DNA of 64,000 nt from Nitrospiraceae bacterium. Lineage in GTDB: Bacteria > Nitrospirota > Thermodesulfovibrionia > Thermodesulfovibrionales > UBA6898. The notes beneath the pieces were generated by a model. The model had not been told where the DNA came from. It was given only the letters and a program-made list of their open reading frames with translations, and made no database searches. A program made the translations under genes and the position numbers. The stretch spans positions 518,163-582,162 of the forward strand of contig CP070737.1 in assembly GCA_020347665.1 (NCBI GenBank), in the 5' to 3' direction. Positions 1-9,508 of the stretch are shown one piece after another (the stretch's first letter is position 1; each line of letters starts with the position of its first letter).

Positions 1-757
1 GATCTGCTTGTCATAACTGTCCTGCGATCTCCCGGTCTCATAGGCATTGACAGCCCAGAATCGTGATGAATCAGGTGTAAGTATTTCATCAATCAGTATT
101 ATCTCGCTATCGTAGAAACCGAATTCAAACTTGGTATCCGCTATGATAATACCTTTTTTTTCGGCCATTTCTCTTGCCTTTGCGTATATGCTGAGGCTCA
201 CCGCTTTCAGCTTCTCTGCTGTTTCCTTGCCGACAATATCGGCTGCCTGGGCAAATGATATGTTTACATCATGTCCCTCATCCGCTTTGGTGCTCGGGGT
301 AAAGATCGGGATATCGAACCGTTCTGATTCTTTCATGCCTTTGGGAAGATCAAGGCCGCATATCATACCCGTGGCCTGATATTCTTTCCAGCCACTTCCT
401 GAAAGATATCCCCTCACTATGCATTCAACAGGAATCTGTCTGGCCTTTTTTACGAGCATGCTTCGTTCTTCAAGCTGATCACGGTATTTCCGGCACTGAA
501 TGGGATAATCATTCACATCTGCAGAGATCAAATGATTCGCTATGATATCTTCCATCTCCGTAAACCAATAGAGCGAAATCTGCGTCAAGACCTTTCCTTT
601 CCCCGGTATGCCGGATGGAAGTACCACATCAAATGCAGATATTCGGTCAGAGGCAATAAGCAAAAGACTGTCACCAAGATCATAGATATCCCTGACCTTG
701 CCCCTTCGTGATAACGGGATGTCAGGCATTTCGGTTTTAATCACTGTTTTGTCCATC
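1..757 (-). CDS. purC: SAICAR synthase (phosphoribosylaminoimidazole-succinocarboxamide synthase), 3' end cut by window edge
   Basis: This cytosolic enzyme joins CAIR and aspartate with ATP in de novo purine synthesis. I translated the minus strand from the ATG at 757. The product begins [15 protein letters not shown] and shows family motifs in order: the substrate loop [12 protein letters not shown] near residue 17, [10 protein letters not shown] near 35, [14 protein letters not shown] near 110, and the DTKFEFG strand near 205. About 252 codons are present and no stop is reached, so the C-terminus lies outside the window; full-length relatives of this long type are near 290 to 300 residues. 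A GGAG Shine-Dalgarno (SD) sequence sits about 6 bases before the ATG. The P-type ATPase gene ends 54 bp upstream on the same strand, but the two functions look unrelated. purN, another purine gene, lies far away at 46.7 kb. Confidence 0.96.
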
Positions 758-811
758 TGATCTCCTTTCCTGTTCATCGGATGAATCAGCACAAGGATTT
801 TGACTGCCGTT

Positions 812-3442
812 TCAACTCCGCTGTTTTCTCCTGAAGTATTTCTCTGTTTCGACCGCACAAAAGACCACTGATGATAACACAAGGGTAAAGACCAGCTCTG
901 ATGGGGTCAGGGGTTTTGTCTTGAATATGGGATTGAGATACGGCACATATATCGTTGCCATCTGAAGCGCCAGGGTGAGCACAAAGGCCCCTAACAGCGG
1001 CATATTAGAGAAGACACCCATTGTGAAGAAAGACTCCTTCTCGGATCGCACAGCAAGCACATGGCCCATCTGGCTCAGGCAGAGCACGGTAAACACAATC
1101 GTCTGCCAGTTTTCATGTCCGGTCTTTATTGCCCACGCCTGCGAAAAAATGGAGACGCCACCCATAAGAAGCCCTACCCACAATATGTGCGATCCCAGTC
1201 CGTGCGCAAAAATGCTTTCTTTTGGATGTCGCGGAGGTCTGCTCATGATTTCCTTTTCCGCCGGCTCTGCCGCCAATGCAAGCCCGGGCAGGCCATCAGT
1301 TACCAGATTAATCCAGAGAATGTGTATCGGTAATAGAGGAATCGGCAGACCAAAAAAAGGAGCAAGGAAAATAGTCCAGATTTCTCCGGAGTTACTGGTC
1401 ATGGTATATTTTATGAACTTGCGGATATTATCGAATATTCTTCTTCCTTCTTTGACAGCCTTAACAATCGTTGCAAAGTTATCATCCAGAAGAATCATAT
1501 GGGCTGATTCCTTTGATACATCCGTGCCGGTAATGCCCATAGCAATTCCGATATCAGCTCGCTTGAGTGCAGGGGCATCATTGACCCCATCACCGGTCAT
1601 GGCAACAAAATGCCCCTTGTCCTGTAGTGCTTTCACAATTTTCAGTTTCTGTTCAGGGGCAACGCGGGCATACACACTCAGCCGCTCAACCCGCTCCTCA
1701 AAATCTTCAAAGGGAAGTTTTTTGAGTTCTCGTCCGGTAATAACAGCCTTTGAGCCTTCTTCGATGATCCCCATACGTTTTGCAATCACATGGGCTGTTA
1801 TGGGATGGTCACCGGTGATCATTACCGGTCTGATACCAGCTGTTTTACAGAGCTGTACAGCCTCTATCGCTTCCGGTCGCGGCGGATCCATCATTCCGGC
1901 CAGTCCCAATAAGGTCAGGTTTGTTTCCACTGCTTCTGCTGTTATATCTTCAGGCAACTGCTTCCAGATTCTCATGGCTACGCCCAGAACTCTCATGCCG
2001 TCGGCGGCCATGCGGTTATGCACCCGCTGAATTTCATCATTGTCAATATACCCTGCACCATCAGATGTCAGGATATTATCGGTTTTCTGCATTAATACAT
2101 CGACAGCGCCTTTTGTAAAAGAGACCCAGGTATCATGCGACCATTTATGAATTGTGGTCATGCATTTCCGGTCTGAATCAAAAGGGATTTCATAGGTACG
2201 GGGAAACTGCTTCTCAAGACGGTCTTTGACGAAGCCATGCTCCCTGGAGATGGCATATAATGCAATCTCCGTAGGATCGCCGATGATATTTCCGTCAGAC
2301 CCCACTCTGACATCATTGTTCAGGGCTATCGAACGCAAAAAGGTGACCAGAGCCGGTTTCTGTTCAATACGATCATGTTTTTCATTCAGCTGTGTGCGTT
2401 TCAACATCTGACCATTAACATATATTTCTTCAACACTCATTTTATTCAACGTAAGCGTCCCGGTTTTATCCGAACAAATGAAGGTAACCGATCCCAGTGT
2501 TTCAACCGCTGGCAATTTACGTATCAAGGAATTCTGCCGTACCAGTTTTTTTGCTCCAAGAGCCAGCGAGATGGTAACCACTGCAGGGAGCGCCTCAGGA
2601 ATGGCCGCTACTGCAAGAGAAATTGCTGTCAGGAGCATAAGAAGCGGCGGCTCTCCTCTCAAAAGACCAAACCCAAACACAACCGCACAGATAACCAGAA
2701 CAATAACGGCAAGTCTCTGCCCAAAAACAGCAAGCCGTTTCTGTAGAGGCGTTTTAACCTCTTCTTCTTCCTGAAGCATAGTGGCGATCCTGCCGAGTTC
2801 TGTCTCCATACCAGTAGCAACAACAATCCCCGATCCCCTTCCATACGAAACAGAGGTCCCATTAAAAACCATATTTTTCCGATCCCCTATGGGAAGCAGT
2901 TCATCGTGAATGGACCGTATATGCTTTTCCACAGATTCTGATTCGCCAGTGAGCGCGGACTCAACTGCCTTCAGCTGAACTGCCTCCAGTAAACGCAGGT
3001 CTGCAGGGATAATATTGCCTGCCTCAAGGATCACAAGGTCACCAGGAACCAGTTGACGTGCAGGGATATTTATTGACTCTCCGTCCCGTATGACGTGAGC
3101 CACTGGAGCAGACAGCTGTTTCAGTGCTGCTATTGCACGTTCAGCCCGATATTCCTGAACAAAACCGATAATAGCGTTCAGGGCGACGATTACAATAATT
3201 GCTATGGTATCGGTGAGTTCGCCGATAAAACCTGAGACAATGGCCGCCATAATAAGAACGATTATCATGAAATCCCTGAACTGGTCAAGAAGCATCACGA
3301 ATGGCGTTCTTTTCTTCTTTTCTATTAATGCATTAGGGCCGTATTGTTTAAGTGCTTTCCCAGCTTTTTTTGAAGTAAGCCCTTTTCGGGAAGTGTCAAG
3401 TTCTGCAATTACCGTATCAATATCTTTTTGATGCCAGTACAT
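812..3442 (-). CDS. Calcium-transporting P-type ATPase, SERCA/PMCA-like (P2A)
   Basis: This 876-residue inner-membrane pump uses ATP to move a cation, probably Ca2+, out of the cytoplasm. Visible parts are an N-terminal cation-ATPase domain, the actuator motif TGES at 165, IPEALP at about 281 in membrane helix 4, the phosphorylation site DKTGTLT with Asp325, and the hinge motif TGDGVNDAP. Residues that bind Ca2+ in SERCA appear conserved: Glu in IPEALP, Asn and Glu in SNSGE, and Asn, Thr and Asp in [10 protein letters not shown]. This argues for Ca2+ over Na+/K+ or Mn2+, though substrate cannot be settled by sequence. Length is normal for bacterial P2A pumps. A GAGGAG SD lies about 9 bases before the ATG. 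Long antisense open frames over this gene are shadows. Confidence 0.93.
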   Translation of the reverse strand: MYWHQKDIDTVIAELDTSRKGLTSKKAGKALKQYGPNALIEKKKRTPFVMLLDQFRDFMIIVLIMAAIVSGFIGELTDTIAIIVIVALNAIIGFVQEYRAERAIAALKQLSAPVAHVIRDGESINIPARQLVPGDLVILEAGNIIPADLRLLEAVQLKAVESALTGESESVEKHIRSIHDELLPIGDRKNMVFNGTSVSYGRGSGIVVATGMETELGRIATMLQEEEEVKTPLQKRLAVFGQRLAVIVLVICAVVFGFGLLRGEPPLLMLLTAISLAVAAIPEALPAVVTISLALGAKKLVRQNSLIRKLPAVETLGSVTFICSDKTGTLTLNKMSVEEIYVNGQMLKRTQLNEKHDRIEQKPALVTFLRSIALNNDVRVGSDGNIIGDPTEIALYAISREHGFVKDRLEKQFPRTYEIPFDSDRKCMTTIHKWSHDTWVSFTKGAVDVLMQKTDNILTSDGAGYIDNDEIQRVHNRMAADGMRVLGVAMRIWKQLPEDITAEAVETNLTLLGLAGMMDPPRPEAIEAVQLCKTAGIRPVMITGDHPITAHVIAKRMGIIEEGSKAVITGRELKKLPFEDFEERVERLSVYARVAPEQKLKIVKALQDKGHFVAMTGDGVNDAPALKRADIGIAMGITGTDVSKESAHMILLDDNFATIVKAVKEGRRIFDNIRKFIKYTMTSNSGEIWTIFLAPFFGLPIPLLPIHILWINLVTDGLPGLALAAEPAEKEIMSRPPRHPKESIFAHGLGSHILWVGLLMGGVSIFSQAWAIKTGHENWQTIVFTVLCLSQMGHVLAVRSEKESFFTMGVFSNMPLLGAFVLTLALQMATIYVPYLNPIFKTKPLTPSELVFTLVLSSVVFCAVETEKYFRRKQRS

Positions 3443-3516
3443 GGATGTCGGCTCCTCACCATCTGTTTAACAGAAAAAAGACTACGCAGCAAAAAGGGAA
3501 AGAATTACATAAGCAT

Positions 3517-3535
3517 ACAGCAGGGCATCTGCTGT
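3517..3535 (-). terminator. Hairpin just downstream of htpX, possible terminator
   Basis: Seven-base arms ACAGCAG and CTGCTGT flank a five-base loop directly after the htpX stop codon. There is no strong T-run on the minus strand, so it may instead stabilise the transcript 3' end. The call rests on pairing alone. Confidence 0.35.
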
Positions 3536-3537
3536 TG

Positions 3538-4383
3538 TTAACTCCCCAAGGACAATGATTCCAGCCTCGCAATTCTCTCTTCCATCGGCGGATGTGTGCT
3601 GAAAAGTTTCATCATTGATCTGCCGCTTAACGGGCTGACAATGAGCATATGAGACGTTGCGGGATTTACGTTCATTGGTACTGCCTTAACACCTTTATGC
3701 AGTTTTCTGAGCGCACTGGCAAGTGCTCGCGGATTCCCGTGAATGTGCGCGCCGCCCGCATCCGCTGCATATTCCCTAGATCGAGAAATAGCCATCTGAA
3801 TCAACATGGCCGCAATCGGTACAACTATCATCATAATCAAAGCAACGATCGGGTTGCCACCCCTATCATCACTTGACCGCCCGCCGAAGATCATTGCCCA
3901 ACGGGCCATCATGGCCAGATAACTGATCGCTCCAGCAATTGTTGCGGCAATCGTCCCGATCAGGATGTCCCGATGTTTAACATGGGCCAGTTCATGTGCC
4001 ATAACACCGGCAAGCTCATCTTCCGTAAGAATTCCCATAATACCTTCGGTCGCAGCAACGACAGCATGGTTCGGATTTCTTCCGGTGGCAAAGGCATTCG
4101 GTGACTGACTTGGTATAACATAAACCTTTGGCATCGGCATTCCTGCCTTTTGCGTCAACGATCTAACGATTCTGTACAAGGCCGGCGCCTCTGCTTCAGT
4201 CGCCTCTCTCGCACGGTACATCTTCAGCACTATCTTGTCACTGAAGAAATAGGTCACAAAATTCATCAGAAAGGCAAATATCAGTGCAAACGTCATGCCC
4301 TGCTTGCCCCCAAGATACGCCCCGCCGTACACCAGCAGCAGGGTTAACATTGTCATAAGCATTACTGTCTTTATCGTGTTCAT
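3538..4383 (-). CDS. htpX: HtpX-family membrane zinc metalloprotease
   Basis: HtpX (M48 family) is an inner-membrane protease that degrades misfolded membrane proteins together with FtsH. The 281-residue product has two N-terminal membrane helices (about 4-24 and 30-48), the zinc site HELAH at residues 130-134, two more hydrophobic helices (about 142-165 and 178-199), and the third zinc ligand Glu204 in [10 protein letters not shown]. All catalytic residues are present and the length is typical. GAGGAGG precedes the ATG at good spacing. It is transcribed away from osmC. The 250-bp spacer between them carries divergent control signals that I could not resolve fully. Confidence 0.95.
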   Translation of the reverse strand: MNTIKTVMLMTMLTLLLVYGGAYLGGKQGMTFALIFAFLMNFVTYFFSDKIVLKMYRAREATEAEAPALYRIVRSLTQKAGMPMPKVYVIPSQSPNAFATGRNPNHAVVAATEGIMGILTEDELAGVMAHELAHVKHRDILIGTIAATIAGAISYLAMMARWAMIFGGRSSDDRGGNPIVALIMMIVVPIAAMLIQMAISRSREYAADAGGAHIHGNPRALASALRKLHKGVKAVPMNVNPATSHMLIVSPLSGRSMMKLFSTHPPMEERIARLESLSLGS

Positions 4384-4572
4384 AGAACCTCCTCAATTAC
4401 ATACAGCTCCATACCCCGTTCGGGTTATCATTTTTAACAGAAGATAAAAAAGGCCGACCAAAAAAGTATTCCCTACTCCTTTATTGTATATTAGTCCAAT
4501 TAATGTGTGAAATCAAGTAGATGGCAGAAGAATAGAACGCACGTTATGTTCCGTCTAAATTATTATTTCTAT

Positions 4573-4599
4573 TTGACAATACATAAGATGTTTTATACA
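4573..4599 (+). promoter_or_regulatory. Possible sigma-70 promoter for osmC
   Basis: TTGACA at 4573-4578 is followed after 15 bases by TATACA at 4594-4599, about 35 bp before the osmC start. The spacer is shorter than the ideal 17, so this is tentative. No operator repeat was recognised nearby. Confidence 0.3.
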
Positions 4600-4633
4600 G
4601 TAAGACGTAATCTGATAACTCCTGGAGGATACC

Positions 4634-5053
4634 ATGCCGAAGGCTACAATAAAATATACTGGAGGAATGCAGTTCGTCGCGGTTGCAAATTCAGGACATG
4701 CAGTCGTGATGGATGGACCGCTTTCAGTCGGCGGTAACAACTCCGGTGTAAGCCCGATGGAACTACTGTTAATGGGAACCGGTGGATGTTCAGGTATGGA
4801 CGTAATCTCTGTTTTGCAAAAAAAGAAGCAGCACGTAACATCTCTGGAAATACATGTTGTTGGAGAAAAGGCCGATGAGCACCCCAAGAAATATACCGCT
4901 ATTACCATCGAGTTTGTCATCACAGGGAAAAACATATCAGAGGAAGCGGTGAAAAGATCAGTCCAGCTCTCTATGGACAAGTATTGCTCGGTGAAGGCAA
5001 CACTGGAAGGTACTGCACAGATAACGTACAGTTACAAAATTATTGAAGCATAG
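4634..5053 (+). CDS. OsmC/Ohr-family peroxide-reductase-like protein
   Basis: The protein has 139 residues. OsmC-family proteins reduce organic or fatty-acid hydroperoxides with a pair of cysteines in the dimer interface. Both are visible here: Cys52 in GTGGCSGMD and Cys118 in DKYCSVKATL, with the usual MELLLMGTGGC helix. It belongs to the YhfA/OsmC branch rather than Ohr by overall pattern, which is a judgement by eye. GGAGG at 4623-4628 fits the ATG at 4634. It fits with the rubrerythrins in the window as oxygen defence in an anaerobe. The stop lies 22 bp before the preferred pgpA start, so the genes may be co-transcribed. Confidence 0.9.
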   Translation: MPKATIKYTGGMQFVAVANSGHAVVMDGPLSVGGNNSGVSPMELLLMGTGGCSGMDVISVLQKKKQHVTSLEIHVVGEKADEHPKKYTAITIEFVITGKNISEEAVKRSVQLSMDKYCSVKATLEGTAQITYSYKIIEA

Positions 5054-5075
5054 GACGGCCTGTCCGCAGACAGTC

Positions 5076-5522
5076 ATGAGCAGCATATGGAAAAACATCG
5101 CCACACTCGGCCCTGTCGGATACATCCCGTTTGCTCCGGGTACTTTCGGAAGCCTGATTGGACTCATTCTGTTTACTCTTTTGAGGCCGTCTGCCGTTTT
5201 TCTCGCTATTATTATCCTTGCGGGTTTTTTCTTGGGTGTCTATGCCTCTTCTATTGCTGAACATCTGTTCAATGAGAAAGACAGCGGTAAGATTGTTATT
5301 GATGAAGCAGTGGGGATACTGGTATCATTTCTTTTTCTCCCTACGGCAGCAGCATATCTGGTTGCAGCCTTTCTTTTATTCAGAACGTTCGATATAATAA
5401 AGCCGTTTCCGATCAGACATGCCGAAAAGAAATTCCGCCATGGCTTTGGCATTATGATCGATGATATCATTGCCGGGATATATACAAACATTTTCCTGCA
5501 CGTATGGATGCTCATATTCTGA
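5076..5522 (+). CDS. pgpA: Phosphatidylglycerophosphatase A
   Basis: PgpA removes the phosphate from phosphatidylglycerol phosphate at the inner membrane. The 148-residue product shows the family signature GPVGYIPFAPGTFGS near residues 12-26, IVIDEAVG, FRTFDIIKPFPI and the late MIDDIIAGIY motif, with three or four hydrophobic segments. I prefer the ATG at 5076 because the family signature starts soon after. An in-frame TTG at 5043 would add eleven residues and overlap osmC. Neither start has a clear SD. The 3' end overlaps the cinA-type gene by 19 bp, which supports an operon running through recA. Confidence 0.92.
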   Translation: MSSIWKNIATLGPVGYIPFAPGTFGSLIGLILFTLLRPSAVFLAIIILAGFFLGVYASSIAEHLFNEKDSGKIVIDEAVGILVSFLFLPTAAAYLVAAFLLFRTFDIIKPFPIRHAEKKFRHGFGIMIDDIIAGIYTNIFLHVWMLIF

Positions 5523-5992
5523 CCCTGGTTGAGAACATAGCCGCACTGATGCGTGAAAAAAATCTCCGCATGAGTGTAGCAGAATCGTGCACTGGCGGAT
5601 ATATTTCTCATCTTTTGACTGATTTGCCGGGAGCTTCACAGTTTTTCGATCTCTGTGTTGTATCGTATTCCCGACACGCCAAACATGCTGTTCTCGGTGT
5701 CAGCAATGCCACAATAAATAAGTTTGGCATGGTCAGCGAAGAAACAGCTCTGGAAATGGCAAAATCAGTAAAAAAGACCTCCAAAACAGGTGCCTCCCTT
5801 GCCGTTACCGGGGTAGCAGGACCTGAACGGCTTGAAGAGAAAGACATTGGTCTCGTTTATATAGCTGTTGCATTAGATTCCATTACCGAATCAAAGAGGT
5901 TAAAAATTACGGGTACAAGGGAAGAAATAAAGAAACAGGCTGCGTTCGAGGCGCTGCAATTCTTCTATCACAATCTTCAGTTATGGACCTGA
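5504..5992 (+). CDS. pncC: Nicotinamide-nucleotide amidohydrolase, CinA C-terminal-type (PncC)
   Basis: The protein is 162 residues and corresponds only to the C-terminal CinA domain, which deamidates nicotinamide mononucleotide to nicotinate mononucleotide in pyridine-nucleotide recycling. Visible motifs are VAESCTGG at about 25-32, the PGASQFF strand, and VTGVAGP. The N-terminal molybdopterin-binding-like domain found in full CinA is absent, which is common and not a truncation. It overlaps pgpA upstream and thpR downstream. The pgpA-cinA-thpR-recA order is a known gene neighbourhood in several phyla, where cinA is often beside recA. Other NAD genes (nadA, a nicotinate phosphoribosyltransferase, a nicotinamidase-like gene) are in the window at 39-44 kb. 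Confidence 0.92.
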   Translation: MDAHILTLVENIAALMREKNLRMSVAESCTGGYISHLLTDLPGASQFFDLCVVSYSRHAKHAVLGVSNATINKFGMVSEETALEMAKSVKKTSKTGASLAVTGVAGPERLEEKDIGLVYIAVALDSITESKRLKITGTREEIKKQAAFEALQFFYHNLQLWT

Positions 5993-6561
5993 GGTGTTTT
6001 ATTGCCATAGAAATTCCAGAAGAAATAAAAAGGGAAATGCACGCAATAATAGACATACTTCGGACAACAGGGGCTGATGTGAAATGGATTCCGGCTGAAA
6101 ACCTGCACCTTACACTCAAATTTCTTGGTAAAACCCCAGAACCTGTCATTATCCCTATTACAGAGGTTCTCGGCAAAAAAATGTTATCTTATTCACCATT
6201 TTATATTACAATATCTCATGTCGGATGTTTTCCCGACAGAAGAAGGCCACGGATTCTGTGGATCGGAGCAGATCAGGCAGAGGTAATGAAAAAAATGCAT
6301 GGTGATATTGAGAATGAAATGGAACAGTTTGGCTTTTCAGCTGAAAACAGAGCTTTTCATGCACATGTCACGATTGGAAGGGTCCGTTCTCGGAACAGAG
6401 TCCGACCTGTTATCAGAAAATTGGATGAATACGCATCTCACAATTTTGGAACGTGCGAGGTAAGGAATATCAGCCTCATAAAAAGTGAACTGAGTCCGTC
6501 CGGGGCACGGTATAAAACCCTTGCTCAAATCCCGTTAGGCAGGAGGAACAATGTCGAATAA
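5983..6561 (+). CDS. thpR: RNA 2',3'-cyclic phosphodiesterase (ThpR/LigT, 2H family)
   Basis: The enzyme opens 2',3'-cyclic phosphates at RNA ends to 2'-phosphates. The 192-residue product has both 2H motifs: HLTL at residues 42-45 and HVTI at 128-131. These are the paired catalytic histidines. [11 protein letters not shown] at the N-terminus and the LIKSEL strand are also typical. It overlaps the upstream gene by 10 bp and recA by 11 bp, so translation is probably coupled. The physiological role in bacteria is not well settled, and the position next to recA says more about conserved order than about function. Confidence 0.94.
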   Translation: MDLRCFIAIEIPEEIKREMHAIIDILRTTGADVKWIPAENLHLTLKFLGKTPEPVIIPITEVLGKKMLSYSPFYITISHVGCFPDRRRPRILWIGADQAEVMKKMHGDIENEMEQFGFSAENRAFHAHVTIGRVRSRNRVRPVIRKLDEYASHNFGTCEVRNISLIKSELSPSGARYKTLAQIPLGRRNNVE

Positions 6562-7558
6562 AGATAAGGTTAAAGCGCTCGAGATGGCTATTTCCCAGAT
6601 TGAGAAGAATTTCGGAAAAGGATCTATCATGCGACTTGGGGAGGAAAAAACCGTTGAGGGAGTCAAAGCAATTCCTACCGGCTCGCTGTCACTCGATATC
6701 GCAACGGGCATTGGCGGTCTTCCGAGAGGCCGGGTGGTTGAAATTTATGGACCTGAATCTTCTGGCAAGACTACCCTTGCCCTCAATGCTGTTGCGCAGG
6801 CTCAAGCCTCTGGCGGAACAGCTGCCTTTATAGATGCAGAACACGCACTTGACGTCAATTATGCCCGAAGGCTAGGAGTGAACGTAGACGATCTGCTCGT
6901 ATCCCAGCCGGATACCGGTGAGCAGTCACTTGAAGTAGCTGAATATCTTGTCAGAAGCGGGGCAGTAGATATTGTCGTAATCGATTCTGTCGCTGCGCTG
7001 GTTCCTCGGGCAGAGATAGAAGGCGACATGGGAGATTCCCTTCCGGGATTGCAGGCTCGCCTAATGAGCCAGGCATTACGCAAGCTGACAGCTGCGATCG
7101 CAAAATCCAATACAACGGTTATATTCATAAACCAGATACGGATGAAAATCGGCGTTATGTTCGGCAGTCCTGAAACAACGACTGGCGGCAATGCCCTTAA
7201 ATTCTATTCATCGATGCGACTTGATATCAGAAAAATTGAAAATATCAAGGAAAACCAGGAATTTATTGGAGGGCGTGTTCGTGTTAAAGTGGTAAAAAAC
7301 AAAATGGCCCCTCCCTTTAAACAGGCTGAATTTGAAATCTACTTTAATCAGGGCATATCAAAAGAAGGGGAGATTATTGATCTTGGTGTTGCCAAGAGTA
7401 TTGTTGAGAAATCCGGTGCCTGGTACAGTTATGCAGGCAACCGTATAGGCCAGGGAAGAGAAAACGCCAAGGAGTATTTAAGAACGCATACCGAGATCGC
7501 GCATGAACTGGAATCAAAGATTATTGAGGCGTATAATCTAAAGAAATCTGAAGAGTAA
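6551..7558 (+). CDS. recA: Recombinase A
   Basis: RecA forms filaments on single-stranded DNA, catalyses strand exchange and triggers LexA self-cleavage. The 335-residue protein has Walker A GPESSGKT at 67-74, the IDAEHALD segment, the VVIDSVAAL Walker B strand, the [18 protein letters not shown] loop and the usual C-terminal domain. The acidic tail is short, ending KKSEE. AGGAGG lies 4-5 bases before the ATG. No SOS box was recognised directly upstream, where the gene overlaps thpR. LexA control, if present, may act further up the operon. Confidence 0.98.
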   Translation: MSNKDKVKALEMAISQIEKNFGKGSIMRLGEEKTVEGVKAIPTGSLSLDIATGIGGLPRGRVVEIYGPESSGKTTLALNAVAQAQASGGTAAFIDAEHALDVNYARRLGVNVDDLLVSQPDTGEQSLEVAEYLVRSGAVDIVVIDSVAALVPRAEIEGDMGDSLPGLQARLMSQALRKLTAAIAKSNTTVIFINQIRMKIGVMFGSPETTTGGNALKFYSSMRLDIRKIENIKENQEFIGGRVRVKVVKNKMAPPFKQAEFEIYFNQGISKEGEIIDLGVAKSIVEKSGAWYSYAGNRIGQGRENAKEYLRTHTEIAHELESKIIEAYNLKKSEE

Positions 7559-7577
7559 GTAAGATCAGGAGTGTTTT

Positions 7578-8717
7578 ATGGAAATTAATGAACTTTTAAA
7601 GAATGCACATTCCATGGGTGCATCTGACCTGCACCTTAAAGTTGGATCCCATCCTGTTCTCAGGATTAACGGGACTCTCAATTCCCTGTCGACTGCAAAC
7701 AAATTGAGTCAAGATGATACCCTGAAGATTGCCTTCACCGTCATGAGTCCCGGACAGAGAGAGATTTTCAAGAAGAGAAATGATATTGATCTTGCCTATA
7801 GTGTTCCGGGACTGGGCAGGTTCAGATGTAACATCTTTGTGCAGAGGGGTACTATAGGACTTGTTTTTCGGGTTATCCCCATGAAGATTCCTACTTTTGA
7901 AGAACTCCAGCTTCCTGATGTAATCAAGAAAATTGCTCTCGAACCGCGTGGATTAATCCTTGTTACCGGAACGACCGGTAGTGGGAAATCGACAACCCTG
8001 GCCTCCATAATAGACCATATTAATGCTAACAGAACCGACAACGTTATTACCATTGAAGACCCGATAGAATATTTACACCGGGATAAGCGTTCAATTGTTA
8101 ACCAGAGAGAGATCGGCAGTGATACCGAGTCTTTCGGCAAGGCATTGCGTGCATCATTACGGCAGGACCCTGACGTCATCCTCGTGGGCGAAATGAGAGA
8201 TTTCGAAACAATCCAGACTTCTTTGACAGCCGCTGAAACAGGGCATCTTGTCCTGAGTACGCTGCATACAACCGATGCTGCTGAAACTATTAACAGGATT
8301 ATTGCTGTTTTTCCTCCGTATCAGCATAAACAGGTGAGGATTCAGCTTGCCGCGATACTAAAGGCAATTGTTTCCATGCGACTGCTACCCCGGGCTGATG
8401 GGAAAGGAAGAGTTCCTGCTGTTGAAGTTCTTATTGCCACGGCAACTGTTAAGGACTGCATTCTGGACCCTGACAAAACAAAGACAATAAACGACGTTAT
8501 TGCTCAGGGAGCGATACACTACAGCATGCAGACATTTGACCAGTCACTGTTCAGCCTGTTTAAATCCGGATTAATCAGTTATGAGGAAGCTCTTCGCAGA
8601 GCTACCAATCCCGATGACTTCGCCTTGAAGGTAAAAGGCATACAATCGACCAGTGATCTTACGTTTGAAGATCAACCAGAGAAGGACGATATGAAAATTG
8701 ACCGATTCGGCACATAG
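7578..8717 (+). CDS. pilT: Type IV pilus retraction ATPase PilT
   Basis: PilT is the hexameric cytoplasmic motor that depolymerises type IV pili. The 379-residue protein has an N-terminal PAS-like domain (SDLHLKVGS), Walker A GTTGSGKSTT at 131-140, the Asp box TIEDPIEYLH, Walker B VILVGEMRD and the His box LSTLHTTDA. The retraction-specific region is followed by an extended tail of about 20 residues. No other pilus genes are nearby, so PilT sits as an insert between recA and recX, an arrangement that separates the usual recA-recX pair. The last 20 bp overlap recX. Confidence 0.95.
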   Translation: MEINELLKNAHSMGASDLHLKVGSHPVLRINGTLNSLSTANKLSQDDTLKIAFTVMSPGQREIFKKRNDIDLAYSVPGLGRFRCNIFVQRGTIGLVFRVIPMKIPTFEELQLPDVIKKIALEPRGLILVTGTTGSGKSTTLASIIDHINANRTDNVITIEDPIEYLHRDKRSIVNQREIGSDTESFGKALRASLRQDPDVILVGEMRDFETIQTSLTAAETGHLVLSTLHTTDAAETINRIIAVFPPYQHKQVRIQLAAILKAIVSMRLLPRADGKGRVPAVEVLIATATVKDCILDPDKTKTINDVIAQGAIHYSMQTFDQSLFSLFKSGLISYEEALRRATNPDDFALKVKGIQSTSDLTFEDQPEKDDMKIDRFGT

Positions 8718-9159
8718 CGCACGGCAATATGCTTTTAAACTGCTAGGATATCGAGGAAGAAGCGAAAACGAGTTACGGGAGAGGCTTTCCAGAAAGGGCT
8801 TTCCTAAAGCGGTCGTATCCTCAACCATTTCTTATCTTAAACGGGCCGGTTATCTTGATGATAAGGCCCTTGCAGTATCTCTGAAAAGGCAGGCGTACAA
8901 ACAGCGGTTACTGGGACACTACGGTGCCAGGAAATTTCTGATGAAACGGGGAATATCAAAAACAGTGATTGACGCCACGCTGGATTATGATGAAAGCTGT
9001 GATATGAAAAATGCCAAAACCCTGCTTGAGAAAAAAGTTGCTCATTTAGATAATAATATTACGGAAAGCGACCGGAAGAGGCTCTGGAATTTCCTGGTGA
9101 GAAGAGGATACTCATTGGGTGTCATACGTTCGGTCTTCAGGGACTGCAATCTGCAGTAA
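8698..9159 (+). CDS. recX: Regulatory protein RecX
   Basis: RecX caps or inhibits RecA filaments. The 153-residue product is all helical with three-helix repeats: ARQYAFKLLGYRGRSENELRERLSRKGF near the N-terminus and related repeats at about 75 and 130. The start is a TTG inside the end of pilT. An AGAAGGA stretch 12-15 bases upstream could serve as SD, and no better in-frame start exists before the conserved ARQYAF segment. Placement after recA-pilT supports the call. Start choice is less certain than identity. Confidence 0.88.
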   Translation: MTDSAHSARQYAFKLLGYRGRSENELRERLSRKGFPKAVVSSTISYLKRAGYLDDKALAVSLKRQAYKQRLLGHYGARKFLMKRGISKTVIDATLDYDESCDMKNAKTLLEKKVAHLDNNITESDRKRLWNFLVRRGYSLGVIRSVFRDCNLQ

Positions 9160-9169
9160 GGAGTAGATC

Positions 9170-9505
9170 ATGAAAAAATATATCATTACCGTTATTTCAT
9201 TTCTTTTCATAATTCAGTCAGGCTGTGCGAGATCAATGCGTTATTCCCATCAGGAAATCAAAGATTTTCCACCACCTGTTCAGGAACAGATCAAAAAAGG
9301 CGAGATATCCATAGGCATGTCAAAAGTGCAGGTCAGGTACGCATGGGGCGGACCTGACAATATTATCCCTCATAAGCCGCAAGAGGACGGCAAGGAATAT
9401 ACGGAATGGGTTTATAAAAAGGCACTTTTTTTCAAGACGCAGCTTTTTTTTACTGATGACCGTCTCACCAAGATAATCACGAACCACCCGGGATTGACAC
9501 GGTAA
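9170..9505 (+). CDS. Small lipoprotein with BamE/SmpA-like C-terminal pattern
   Basis: The 111-residue product has a lipoprotein signal: basic MKK, hydrophobic stretch, lipobox IQSGC with Cys19. The mature part contains GEISIGMSKVQVRYAWGGP followed by a beta-rich segment with paired aromatics. This resembles the BamE/SmpA/OmlA fold, in which a G-M-x-x-x-x-V helix precedes a small sheet, but the match is by eye and weak. It lies 10 bp after recX and 3 bp before alaS, so it is embedded in the operon. Function is unknown. An outer- or inner-leaflet envelope role is inferred only from the signal. Confidence 0.75.
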   Translation: MKKYIITVISFLFIIQSGCARSMRYSHQEIKDFPPPVQEQIKKGEISIGMSKVQVRYAWGGPDNIIPHKPQEDGKEYTEWVYKKALFFKTQLFFTDDRLTKIITNHPGLTR

Positions 9506-9508
9506 CGA

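Noticed and set aside
975..2030. A long plus-strand frame of 351 codons
   Set aside because: It is antisense to the P-type ATPase, whose motifs prove the minus-strand reading.
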